Below are positions 1 to 12,400 of a DNA stretch of 64,000 nt, in pieces (within the stretch, counting starts at the first letter, position 1; each line of letters starts with the position of its first letter). The position numbers and the translations under genes were made by a program. The DNA comes from Leguminivora glycinivorella (taxonomy: Eukaryota; Arthropoda; Insecta; Lepidoptera; Tortricidae), in assembly GCF_023078275.1 (NCBI RefSeq), contig NC_062982.1:3298501-3362500 (forward strand), in the 5' to 3' direction. The notes beneath the pieces were generated by a model, which had not been told where the DNA came from, did no database searches, and worked only from the letters and a program-made list of their open reading frames with translations.

Positions 1-200
1 CGCTTTTCGGTGAAGGAAAACATCGTGAGGAAACCGGACTTCGGGTTGGAAGGTCAGATGGCAGTCGCTTTCGTAAAACTAGTGCCTACGCCAATTCTTG
101 GGATTAGCTGTCAAAGCGGACCCCATGTTCCCATGAGTCGTGGCAAATGCTGGGATAACGCAAGGAGGATGATGATGAGTAGGTACATTACGATTTTACG
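1..200 (+). mobile_element. 3' end of a non-LTR retrotransposon (LINE)
   Basis: The stretch with aaaacatcgtgaggaaacc near the start and gggataacgcaaggaggatg near 152-171, followed by a short GATGATGAT run, is the kind of 3' tail that follows the reverse-transcriptase ORF of common lepidopteran LINEs. A diverged relative lies at 38336-38520. Only the tail is present and it runs off the window's left edge, so the open frame here is not a host gene. The LINE clade is not assigned. The identification rests on recollection of this repeat family, not on a search. Confidence 0.4.
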
Positions 201-896
201 ATACAAGTGCAGAAAAAAGGAGGTCCGAAACGAGTGGCGATAAATCAAAACAGGCACGAAGGGGGTTTTTAAATCGACACGGGTTACAAATTTCCGTACA
301 GATGACCCACAGATGGCCCACTGAGGACACTGAGGTTTCGAGTGTTTCGACCTGACAAAAAACGACTTTTCTCAAACATGCAATGAAATATTGTCTTTAC
401 GTTCCTTAAAATGGGCTGGGAAGTATCGCTTTTTGGGCGCAACAACTCGAGAGGACTGTAAAGGGATTTCATATTATTTTTCAGGCCTAGGCCTGCAAAG
501 TAACTTTTTATATGGCCTGCAAAGTAAATATTGTCCTTTAGAGCATTTTTTTTTATTTCATTGTATGTTTGAGAAAAGCACTATACATGCCTCGGCGTGA
601 AAACGGATTCCCGGCCTCGTATCCCTATCCGGCCTCGCTCGCTCGCTCGCTCGGCCGTATATACCCACTTGGCCGGAAATCCTCATTTTGGCCCGGCCTC
701 TGATGTAATGTACTATTGCTCACTATTGCGGGCAAAAAGCACCATCAGTCTGCTGATCGATTTTTGAATTACGAACGCACGAATTCGCCGTTCGAAAGTC
801 TGTAGAAAACGACGTAATGCTATTTTTGAAAAAGGACGGCTAGTAAGTTTGAAACTAGTAAATTTAAATCGTTAGCAGTGGAGATATATTTTTTTT
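201..896. other. gene-free repeat-like flank
   Basis: No supportable gene. The sequence has low-complexity patches (a CTCG run near 636-652, T-rich stretches near 540-556 and 890-898) and imperfect internal repetition, with the phrase for cctgcaaagtaa occurring near 491 and 517. It probably consists of degraded repeats. Short open frames here have no recognisable content. Confidence 0.35.
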
Positions 897-1850
897 TATA
901 CAACGTCGGTGGCAAACAAGTAGGTATACGGTCCGCCTGATGTAAAGCGGTCACCGTAACCTATGGACGCCTGCAACTCAAAAAAGTGTCACATGCGCGT
1001 TGCCACCCCATTAGAAACTTGTACACTCCCTTTTGCTGTGTTAAGTACAATGTGTGTTGTGTTAAGTACACAGCAAAAAGGAGTGTACAAGTTCCAAGGA
1101 GGGTTCGGGTTGCCGACGACTCAAAGGACAATAGACGGAACAAGTTAGTTCCGTAAGTCCTCCCGTCATCAGCACACCGCACCCTCGTTGAGCTCTGGCA
1201 GCCTTACTCACCGGCAGGAACACAACACTATGAGTAGGGTCTAGTGCTATTTGGCTGCGGTCTTCTATAAGGCGGAGGTACTTCCCCAGTTGGGCTCTGC
1301 TCTAGATTCGAGCGAGACGAATAGATATTATATGAGGAATTTCACGAAATCGTATGGCCGAGATTCAAAAATCGGCAGATTCAAAAATTGTAGGAGGTAG
1401 GGCATAGGGAATGATACTCCGCTTTGTGTGATAGGGCACAGCACAGCGGATATCGTCTCGCTCGAATCTAGAGCAGAGCCCAACTGGGGTAGTACCTCCG
1501 CCTTACAGAAGACCGCAGCCAAATAGCACTAGACCCTACTCATAGTGTCGTGTTCCTGTTGGTGAGTAAGGCTGCCAGAGCTCAACGAGGGTGCGGTGTG
1601 CTGATAACGGGAGGACTTGCTGAACTAACGTGTTCCGTCTATTGTCCTTTGAGTCGTCGGCAACCCGAACCCTCCTCAGAACTTGTACACTCCTTTTTGC
1701 TGTGTACTTAACACAGCAAAAGGGAATGTACAAGTTTCTAATGGGGTGGCAACGCGCATGTGACACTGTTTCAGTTGCAGGCATCCATAGGTTACGGTGA
1801 CCGCTTTACATCAGGCGGACCGTATGCTTGTTTGCCACCAACGTAGTATA
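897..1850. mobile_element. complete palindromic CGTCGGTGG-type repeat (fold-back element)
   Basis: Two long inverted arms, about 897-1320 and 1452-1850, flank a loop of about 130 bp. The outer ends are tatacaacgtcggtggcaaa on the left and the complement of tttgccaccaacgtagtata on the right. Each arm also contains a nested small palindrome around the acacagcaaaaaggagtgta motif. Pieces of the same family recur at 6614, 6999, 22324/27131, 39185, 45297, 45680, 49136 and 50603. The structure is that of a non-autonomous inverted-repeat transposon; the superfamily is unknown. Open frames within it are artefacts of the repeat. Confidence 0.75.
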
Positions 1851-2112
1851 AAAAAAAATCGAAACGTACTGAAAAAAAAATTGTGTGGTAACCCGTTCGC
1901 TCTGAATTTCAAATGGCGCCTTCTTATGCTACCAATGCCTTTTTTATGTTTTATGTTTTTTTTTAATGGATGATGACAATGATAAATACGATAGGTACCC
2001 TCCAAAGCCCTCAGGATATTCCGATCGATCATTAATCTAAATACACAAACCTCATTAATGCCAACAGCGAATAATTAATTATTCATATTTTCAATATCAA
2101 TAATTATTCTGA
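1851..2112. other. AT-rich left flank of the segmental duplication
   Basis: No gene. The last 90 bp before 2113 resemble 56668-56775 on the far side of the duplication (shared elements: attaatctaaata, ccaacagcga/gcaacagcga, ataattaatt), which may be an old copy of the unit's left end. Confidence 0.4.
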
Positions 2113-2268
2113 ATTAAATTCAGCAATTACGGGTCAATTCAGCAGTTTTTTTTAAATCAGAACATTAAATACTATTCAACAGAATATGAAATTAGTTATT
2201 ATATGAAAACTAACAGTAATTCTATTTTTTTTTAACTTAGAAGCTATGATAACAATTCATCTAATTGT

Positions 2269-3018
2269 GTAATAGTTATTTGTTTTACAAGGGGGCAAAG
2301 TTGTGGGGGCAAACAAACTTTGCCACCGAGTGAAACACAAAATTTTTCACCACACCAACACGAACAAAATTACAGACTATAAAACATCAAACTAAATCAA
2401 ATCCTTCGATTTATTCAATATTTATGATTCAAAATGATCATTTGTAGGTAAATTCTACTAGCCAGCTTAAGACATCAAGTTAAAATTTGTATGAAATTAC
2501 TTTGCACTGTTGTGGATAAAATGCAATTTTGCTATCTGTTTTCGAATAGCAAAGGAAATCATTACCAGTTGGTGTGGTGAAAAAATATTTTCCTCTCACT
2601 AGCTCGGAAACACGTGTTTTGTCGTTTAATACCAGCGGGTAAAAACGCATTTTATCCACTAGTGGGTAAAGTAATTTGACCTTGAATAAAGTCAAATTAA
2701 CTGCTTTAAAATTGATAAAAGTAGATGAATCTAGTAATAAAGATGATTTACCACCTGTGGAACTACTGGAAGCAGTGATAAACGCATTTTTTGCGTTGTA
2801 GTTTCCTCGCTATAGTGAGGGGAAAAGTTTTGTGTTACACTCGGGTGCAAATGTATTTTACTTCTCGTGTGTTAAAAAACTCGCAAGTTCAGGATTCTAT
2901 TCTCGAACCACTCGCTTCGCTCGTGGTTCAACTATAGAATCCTTTCACTTGCTCGTTTTTCAATTCCACACTCGGCGTTAAAATACAACTTTGCCCCCTT
3001 GTATAACAAATAACTATT
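2269..3018. mobile_element. 750-bp TIR element downstream of UGT-A
   Basis: Inverted ends of about 33 bp: aatagttatttg..acaagggggcaaag at 2269-2300 and the complement ctttgcccccttgt..caaataactatt at 2987-3018. No transposase frame. Unit B keeps the left end (about 39029-39062) and much of the interior (39446-39735), but the right third (A 2590-3015) is missing there and a CGTCGGTGG repeat sits in the middle. The insertion therefore predates the duplication and was later damaged in B. Confidence 0.7.
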
Positions 3019-3177
3019 CCCTTAAAGTCCATATCCATTGTTGAAAGTGAAGCTACGTTGAAGTGGCATGGAGAATTGAATGTCCCATATCCTCTATTAC
3101 TTAAAATGTCACATCTCTACCTACTTGTAAAACAGTCTATTTGATGCCCAGGCACAAAACATAGACAACTATTACAA

Positions 3178-3436
3178 TTAGGCAGTTTTGACTTTCACAC
3201 TTCTAGTAAACACTTTATACAGCCCTAAAAGGGCTGCTACTAGACAAACGAACATCGCAAGCGCAGCGACTATAATGTCTCCATCGATGAAGGTGAGCCA
3301 GGTTATGCTCACGGCGGGAGCGCGCTGGCGCGTGCGGCGCCGCAGTGTGCGCTCGATCCACCAGATCGCGCGCTCTAGGGATGATTCTGGACGGTCCAGC
3401 ATTTCCTCGCTTAGGAGCTTGGAGCGGGTGCGGTAA
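3178..3436 (-). CDS. UGT-A exon 4 (C-terminal TM and tail)
   Basis: The acceptor ttgattccag lies just above 3436. The first base completes the split Gly418 codon, and the stop is TAA at 3180-3178. It encodes 85 residues: a basic amphipathic stretch (LERAIWWIERTLRRRTRQR), an extracytosolic-to-TM transition, one hydrophobic span and the KVKTA tail. It differs from UGT-B exon 4 at five residues (Q/R, S/R, I/V, A/V, L/I), all in or next to the basic/TM segment. Confidence 0.9.
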
Positions 3437-6400
3437 CTGGAATCAAAAATAAATAAATACATTTATTTTTATCGTTAAACCAATAACTGATACCTATTAT
3501 AGAACTTCTTACATAGATTGACTAAGTCCTACAGTAAGCTTAAGAAGGCTAAATAAGAGTTGATGTTGAAGATGTAGTATGCAACTCACGAATAATGTTG
3601 AACGAGATCGACGCTGTGTTTCGTCAATTTAAAATATTTAGTTCTGATTCTTTAACATTTGGCTAATATCCATAATCAAATTGCAACTTCGTTCACAAGC
3701 TCCTAAAAACCCCAATCATCTTACCCTTACCAATCATCGTTATCATCCTTCAGCTGATCATCAGTAATTTAATTCAACTCACTGATCTTCCGATTAAACC
3801 ACGACCTCAGACCTTGGGTTATCTTTATTCCTTGGTAAGATATTATTATACACTAACTTACCCTTGATCTTTGATAATCTCCTCAATATTATCCTTTAGC
3901 TGATCATCAGTAAGCAAAGCCAGCTCCAACCTTCTTCCCACCCTAAGTCTCTCATATTGCTCAGCGTTGAACCATTGGTCCCCGAGCATGGGGAACGCTA
4001 GGAGTGGTACACCAGCCCGGATGGCCTCGTCTGTGGACTGAAGGCCTGCTTGCGTGATGAAGAGGACCAGCTTCTTGTGGCCTGGAAACCAAAGAAATAT
4101 CCATGTAGACTATCAAATTGAATTAGCAATTACCAAGCTCTAAACCATCATCTTTACACCTTATAGGCATGTTACAGATCCGTGTTGACATCCAACCCGA
4201 AAATGTTACCCTATTCCGTACAACATAGACTGCTACTTGCCTATAAAATGTTCAAATCCATACTTAATATTATAAATGCGAAAGTAACTCTCTGTCTGTC
4301 TGTCTGTCTGTCTGTCTGTTACGCTTTCCCGCTTAAACCACGCAACCGATTTTGATGAAATTTGGAACAGACAATCTTTAGACCCTGAGACAGAACATAG
4401 GCTACTTTTTATTTCGAAAAAAAGGGATGAAGGGGTTGAAAAAGAGGTTGAAAGTTTGTATGGGATTTCTTAATTTTAAATGATAAAACCATGAAACTTT
4501 ATGAAATAAAACTATGGAAACGGATTAAATCGCGTATAATGAATTTAAAATACATCCCGACGTTTCGAACTCTTTACAGCGTTCGTGGTCAACGGGTGAC
4601 TGAGGAAAAATTAAAATGTGCAAAAGCTACCCACTTACAAGAAATATTAACGAACCATGACCACAAATAATATAGATTTCTAAGGCAGGTTCACACACTA
4701 TTAATAAAGCCAGTTATACAATATTCAAAAAATTTTACCATTACTCTGTTAAAAAATAATTAATTAATTAATCTACACAAAATTGACAAAGAAACAAACT
4801 GCAAATGTCCAACACCATACAACACAAATGCCTCACAGCCTTCGTCGTGCTTGTTCCATTATCAGATGTACTACTGGATCCCAAGCCGGTGGTAAAGTAA
4901 AGCCATCCTCTCTATTAAAGTTTGGATATTTCTTGATCTCAATGGCCTCTCGCAACATTCTGGGTATATATCGCTTCTCCTTAGCGAGAACCAGAGGCTT
5001 GTCAAACTTTATAGCATGATTGACTTTATCCATGACATGTTCAGAGACTGCAGACCTTTGCCGACGGTGCTTGACATCCGCTATGTGTTCCTTCACCCGT
5101 GTGGAAATGCTTCGTTTCGTCTGTCCCACATATGACAGCCCGCACTCACAGTCTAGCCTGTACACTCCCGCGCTTTGTAGAGGAGTTTGACATTTCACAG
5201 GCCTCAGGAATTGGGACATCTTCTTCATAGGCTTGAAATAAGTTTTAATAGAAGCCCGTTTCAAGATGTGGCTGATCCTATCTGTGACCCCTCTAACAAA
5301 GGGGACAGACGAAACGAAGCATTTCCACACATATATTTATGTTTGATGTCACAATTATATTTGTCTCTGTTAGCTATTATTTCTCCTGCGCTAACATTAT
5401 ATGTCTTTATTTAACCCAATGGTTGACTAGTAGAGAATGCCTTTTGGCATTAATTCCGCCATTTGTACATGTTTCTTCTACACGAGCTATGACTGTGTGC
5501 TAGGAACGCGCCTATTTCATATATTTGATCGGAGGTGTGCTGAAAGGGTCTCCACTCAGCTTAATGTCAAGATACCACTCAAGGATCTCGATGCTGGTCT
5601 TCCGTGGAAACCCTTCCGAGAGAGCGCAACTACATGCTAAAGTATATAATAGTGTTTATATATAGGTAAGTGTAAAACCTGAAATAGATACTATACACCA
5701 AAGAAAAAGCGATCTAGCTCACTCTTATAGGTATAAACCAATAATAAGGTCATGGCACCTTCATAGTAAATGCCCAGATACTCACGCAGCAGGTCCCACT
5801 GCGGCAGACAACCCGCCGTCCGCACTTTATCCGGCAGCCCTGCCGGCGGCTCCTTCCACTTCCACAGCACGTCTTTCGGTAGTTCGTTGGGCAGTTCCTT
5901 GAACACTCGGTTGAACACTGCCATCCCCTCCAGTAGAAACGGTACTTCTAGGTCTGACCAGTTGTCAAATGGATTCAATCATGCCAAAGACTTTCGAAAT
6001 TACGTAAGTCCAGATACTCACGCAGCAGATCCGACTGCGGCAGCCACTCCGCCGTCCGCACATTGTCCGGCAGTCCGGCCGGCGGCTCCTTCCACTTCCA
6101 CAGCACGTCGTACGGCAGCGCCCGGAACACCCGCACGAACACCGCCATCCGCTCCGGCGGGAGCAGGGACGGATCCGTGTTCGTGCCGAAACTCATGTAG
6201 ATGACCCCGTGCTTTGATGAGTCCATCCAGGATTGTAAGTCCTGGAAATGTCAAAGGTAGAAAGTGTCTTGAGAAGCTCACGACGGGCCTACGGCCTAAT
6301 CATTCGCCTGCCTAAATCCCAGTCATTTGAGGTCTGCGCGGCATGTCCTCTTCTATACACCTCCCTATCGCCCACCATCTCATCATTTATTTGTTTCCGT

Positions 6401-9400
6401 TTCATATCGTCTTTCACTCAGTCCAACCATCTTTTCCTCGGCTTTCCTCTCGATACTTCCTTCGACATTCTTCAAAATACTCATCCCTTCGCATTACATA
6501 CCCAGACCATGCTAGTCGATCAAAGAAAGATGTTTTTGTTAATATGCATTCTTACAGATTCATGTCGCTATACGCCACATTAAAGCGTTTAAGGATTTTG
6601 GGAACGTTATAGTGTTGTATTCCTGCCGGTGAGTAAGGCTGCCAGAGCTCAACGAGGGTGCGGTGTGTTGGTGACGGAAGGACCTATGGAACTAATTTGT
6701 TCCGTCTATTTATTTATTTATATTGTTCGGAGAACCAACAGCTATTAATACAGAAAGGTTAACGTAATTAGGTTACAAAAAGCCAATTACAGGTTCCCAC
6801 CAATAGTAACATACTGGGAGTTATTAGGTGGTTTACACTATCACATTGCAATACTAAGCAACCTACTTAATCTAACTAGATTGTAAATAAAGAGTTTGAC
6901 AAATAAAATGAAAAAAAAAAACTAGATTTTAAACAAGACAAAACAAAAAATATCATACTTAAATGACACACTCGCTTTAAAAAACTACAGTTATAACTAT
7001 TGTCCTTTGAGTCGTCGGCAACCCGAACCCTCCTTAGAACTTGTACACTCCTTTTTGCTGTGTACTTAACACAGCAAAAGGGAGTGTACAAGTTTCTAAT
7101 GGGTTGGCAATGCGCATATGACACTCCTTGAGTTACAGGCGTCCATAGGTTACGGTGACCGCTTTCCATCAGGCGGACCGTGTGCTTGTTTGCCACCGAC
7201 GTAGTATTTAAAAAAAAACGTATGAAAAAATTCGCACACATCCAGGATTCTGTTAGTCAGAGTCAGAGCGGATGGACCAGCGGTCGCAGGTTCGAGTACT
7301 ACTACTGGACTACTGGAAGTGTGAATATTTTCATTTATTCTTTAATTTTAAAATATGCAGTATCATTTGCAGATGTTTCTGTATGATAAAAATAGTTTAT
7401 TTTCACTCGTCACCCGTTGACCACGAACGCTGTAAAGAGTTCGAAACCGTTTTCATGTTTTTATTTCAAGTTTATTTTAGTTCATGTTAGCGAATTCATG
7501 ATCGTGACCAACCATATCGTCCCCTTACTGCAAATACCGACTATGTGCAAAAAAGTGATTTTGAGATAATGCGATTTTAATGTTTGAAGGTACGATTTCA
7601 TATGAAAACATGAAAAAAATTACTATTTGTATACAGCATTCTACAGCCCGTATTGTGTTGTTTAATACTTAATCGTAAACAATATCCAGGCTTGATTTGA
7701 TTGCCGATAAAACTACGATTTAAAAAAAATAGTAGCAAACTTAGTTGGTTTTTCCTGTAGAAATAAAAATTTGTATATTTCTCTTATTAATACATATAAA
7801 GCAGTGTTTCCCTTTGATTAAGCTTTGCTTTTAATACACTTTACTTATGATTTGCAAAAAAAGAAAAAATATACAAAAGTTTTGAACTTATTTCAAAATA
7901 TATTAAATATTCTCAATGACATAGGCGGTTTTAGTTGCAGGAAATATAGCTGCTCTAATTTTATGTTACAAAACTTCACTTATCATTGTCAATTTAACTG
8001 GTACATTTGTAATAAAAAGTTTTTTAACATTACTAACCATTAATAATACTTTATTTATGGTTTTGAAGAGTTATTCTCAAAAAAAAAATTTTGAAAAAAA
8101 TCCTCTTCAACCGGTTTTAGGAGATTTTTCACAAAATACTTTAACCGATTTCAGTAAAATTTAACAAGAAGTAACGCAATAGCATTCCCTTGAAATCACA
8201 AAAAGAATTTTACAAATCTGTTAATGCGTTTTTGGGTAATAGCATAATATGCATAGGTACTTACTACATACTAGTTCACTGTCTCAGCAATCCGAAGTCC
8301 GCCATAATTTATGTTCGAAATTTCACTATCTACACTGTTACATTTAGTATAGGTAAATAGTTTTTGTACGCTCAATAACCTGAAGTAATAGTTTATTTAA
8401 AGTTTTGTAGTATTTACGCCAAAGTCACTAAAATGTAGGCGTAGATGAGGTAACAAGTAAGAAAAAGTAATGTGTAACGGTAATTACATAGCTTTCTGGG
8501 GCGATTTAAAGCAATCATGTTTGCAATATTCTTACGCCCCCAGTTACATGCAGTGTTTTTCATCACACTTGCAATAAAAAGATAAAAAAGTATTTATGGT
8601 AGTCCAAAATACAAATTTAAACACTCTTTTGGGAAAAAGTTTTTCTTTTACTCCTGATACGCCTTCGTGCGATTGCACACTTACTGCGCAAGAGTGATAA
8701 AAAGTTATTAAACAACATCTTCATCGCTGGTGGAATTCGATACAAACACGTCCGTAACACGGCTGACAATGCTAGACTAACTAGGTATTAAGTGATTGGA
8801 AGCACTCATGGTACTATTTAGTTACGATACCTTTGTCAAAAAGTCTGCGTAAGTCCATCTTCTTGAACGCAGAGATAGCTAGTTGTTTATCGAGCTTTAG
8901 ACCGAGATAGAAATATGATATGATACATTAAGAGGTTTGAGGTGGTTCTACTGAACTGGAGTTTAATTTGTGGCGTTGATTTTCTTGCCTTGTGCTACGT
9001 CCAGATCTCGATATGAACTTAAGCCTAGTGACCACTAAGCTCGCCGAGTCGAATCTCATTAATTCGCCTTCTGCATTTCTTATGAAACTACGTCCATTAG
9101 CGACGCGTCGAATCGGATTCATCGTTCATTGTAAATGTATGCAGGGCTCGATTCGACGTGCCTCGACTCCACCTAAGTGTCCTCAAGACTTTATTCAGCC
9201 TTTGTGACAGAGATTTAATACCTAAAGGGTACCATAAGTGGTTTCAACCACTTAATACTGCAGTTGGTGAAGTGGTACACAGTTGTGACATCTGAAGTCT
9301 ACTCGTACCGTAGGTATGCTAGTAAGTAAAGTAAAGTAAAGTTTATTCATTGTTAACTGTGTACATAAGATGGTATGATATACAGGAAATACAGTATCAA

Positions 9401-12400
9401 CAGTGCCCATTTCGAGCGTACAATATTCTTAAAAACTACTGACTATATTAGCTTACTGGCTAACTTATAATTATTACCCGGTATATTTCAGAAAAAACTC
9501 ATTTAGGTTGTAGAACATCGTATGAAAAACGAAGCTTTATTTAAGACAAACAATGGGTTATAATTATGTATAAAGAAGAGAAATATGCAAACATTTATTT
9601 CTACAGGAAAAACCAACTAAGTAGGTATTCGACTGTTTCATTAAATCGTATTTGATCGTCAACTAAATACATTCTGAATATATATACGACAAAGTAGTAA
9701 ACAAAAAAATATAGGGTTTAAAATGCCATACACATAACGTAAATTTCTTCATGTTTTCATATAAAACGTGCCTTCAAACTTTCAAACCGCATTATCTCAA
9801 AATCGCCTATTTACACATAGTCGGTATTTGCAGTAATAGACCGTTATCCTTTCCTTCGTCACATCACATGCAAAACCAATTATAGTCCCTATACAACTTT
9901 TTGGTAGAATGAAATTGCTGATGTTTGTAAACAAACATCTTCTGGAAAAACATCTTAAAGACATTTGGTGTATTTAGCCTGGCTTAAAATAAAGAATTTT
10001 GTTGATAGTTTTATTTGCAAAAATCAAATATGTACACATTAAACTTTTTTGTAGAACATAAGATGGCTACTTTAACAAAATGTTTAAATGCAAAAAAACA
10101 CTATACACCATTAAAAGGTTCTACTTGGCGGATAAAGCATAAAAGTTTATATTAAATATTCATATTACATTCTGGCAGTTTATAATGCAACAAATTGACC
10201 ATTAAGTAACTTTATGCGGAAGCTATCTTTTGAATGCAGCGTCGTATCAATACATGGGTTTTAACATATTGTAGCCCTTGAAAATCTTATTCTATAGGTG
10301 CTAAAAACTCGATTTCGTCAAAAAGTCACTTAGTCGGTATTTGCATTAATGGGACGAAATATGCTCGTTCAGGTGACGTCACACATATCGTCCCATTAAT
10401 GCAAATACCGACTAAGTGACTTTTTGACGAAATCGAGTTTTTAGCACCTATAGAATAAGATTTTCAAGGGCTACAATATGTTAAAACCCATGTATTGATA
10501 CGACGCTGCATTCAAAAGATAGCTTCCGCATAAAGTTACTTAATGGTCAATTTGTTGCATTATAAACTGCCAGAATGTAATATGAATATTTAATATAAAC
10601 TTTTATGCTTTATCCGCCAAGTAGAACCTTTTAATGGTGTATAGTGTTTTTTTGCATTTAAACATTTTGTTAAAGTAGCCATCTTATGTTCTACAAAAAA
10701 GTTTAATGTGTACATATTTGATTTTTGCAAATAAAACTATCAACAAAATTCTTTATTTTAAGCCAGGCTAAATATACCAAATGTCTTTAAGATGTTTTTC
10801 CAGAAGATGTTTGTTTACAAACATCAGCAATTTCATTCTACCAAAAAGTTGTATAGGGACTATAATTGGTTTTGCATGTGATGTGACGAAGGAAAGGATA
10901 ACGGTCTATTACTGCAAATACCGACTATGTGTAAATAGGCGATTTTGAGATAATGCGGTTTGAAAGTTTGAAGGCACGTTTTATATGAAAACATGAAGAA
11001 ATTTACGTTATGTGTATGGCATTTTAAACCCTATATTTTTTTGTTTACTACTTTGTCGTATATATATTCAGAATGTATTTAGTTGACGATCAAATACGAT
11101 TTAATGAAACAGTCGAATACCTACTTAGTTGGTTTTTCCTGTAGAAATAAATGTTTGCATATTTCTCTTCTTTATACATAATTATAACCCATTGTTTGTC
11201 TTAAATAAAGCTTCGTTTTTCATACGATGTTCTACAACCTAAATGAGTTTTTTCTGAAATATACCGGGTAATAATTATAAGTTAGCCAGTAAGCTAATAT
11301 AGTCAGTAGTTTTTAAGAATATTGTACGCTCGAAATGGGCACTGTTGATACTGTATTTCCTGTATATCATACCATCTTATGTACACAGTTAACAATGAAT
11401 AAACTTTACTTTACTTTACTTACTAGCATACCTACGGTACGAGTAGACTTCAGATGTCACAACTGTGTACCACTTCACCAACTGCAGTATTAAGTGGTTG
11501 AAACCACTTATGGTACCCTTTAGGTATTAAATCTCTGTCACAAAGGCTGAATAAAGTCTTGAGGACACTTAGGTGGAGTCGAGGCACGTCGAATCGAGCC
11601 CTGCATACATTTACAATGAACGATGAATCCGATTCGACGCGTCGCTAATGGACGTAGTTTCATAAGAAATGCAGAAGGCGAATTAATGAGATTCGACTCG
11701 GCGAGCTTAGTGGTCACTAGGCTTAAGTTCATATCGAGATCTGGACGTAGCACAAGGCAAGAAAATCAACGCCACAAATTAAACTCCAGTTCAGTAGAAC
11801 CACCTCAAACCTCTTAATGTATCATATCATATTTCTATCTCGGTCTAAAGCTCGATAAACAACTAGCTATCTCTGCGTTCAAGAAGATGGACTTACGCAG
11901 ACTTTTTGACAAAGGTATCGTAACTAAATAGTACCATGAGTGCTTCCAATCACTTAATACCTAGTTAGTCTAGCATTGTCAGCCGTGTTACGGACGTGTT
12001 TGTATCGAATTCCACCAGCGATGAAGATGTTGTTTAATAACTTTTTATCACTCTTGCGCAGTAAGTGTGCAATCGCACGAAGGCGTATCAGGAGTAAAAG
12101 AAAAACTTTTTCCCAAAAGAGTGTTTAAATTTGTATTTTGGACTACCATAAATACTTTTTTATCTTTTTATTGCAAGTGTGATGAAAAACACTGCATGTA
12201 ACTGGGGGCGTAAGAATATTGCAAACATGATTGCTTTAAATCGCCCCAGAAAGCTATGTAATTACCGTTACACATTACTTTTTCTTACTTGTTACCTCAT
12301 CTACGCCTACATTTTAGTGACTTTGGCGTAAATACTACAAAACTTTAAATAAACTATTACTTCAGGTTATTGAGCGTACAAAAACTATTTACCTATACTA

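Noticed and set aside
1536..1784. small proteins encoded by the CGTCGGTGG repeat (also at 6876, 39269, 45554)
   Set aside because: The same peptide appears wherever the repeat occurs, in varied contexts; this is repeat sequence.
5691..5978. exon 2' as an alternative, mutually exclusive UGT exon
   Set aside because: It lacks the first third of the exon and a recognisable acceptor in place, and has lost conserved residues (WLPQ to CLPQ); called a relic pending RNA evidence.
8928..11817. mirrored 64- and 71-codon frames as a duplicated gene pair
   Set aside because: They are identical only because they lie in the two arms of the giant palindrome; no conserved domain or coding signal.
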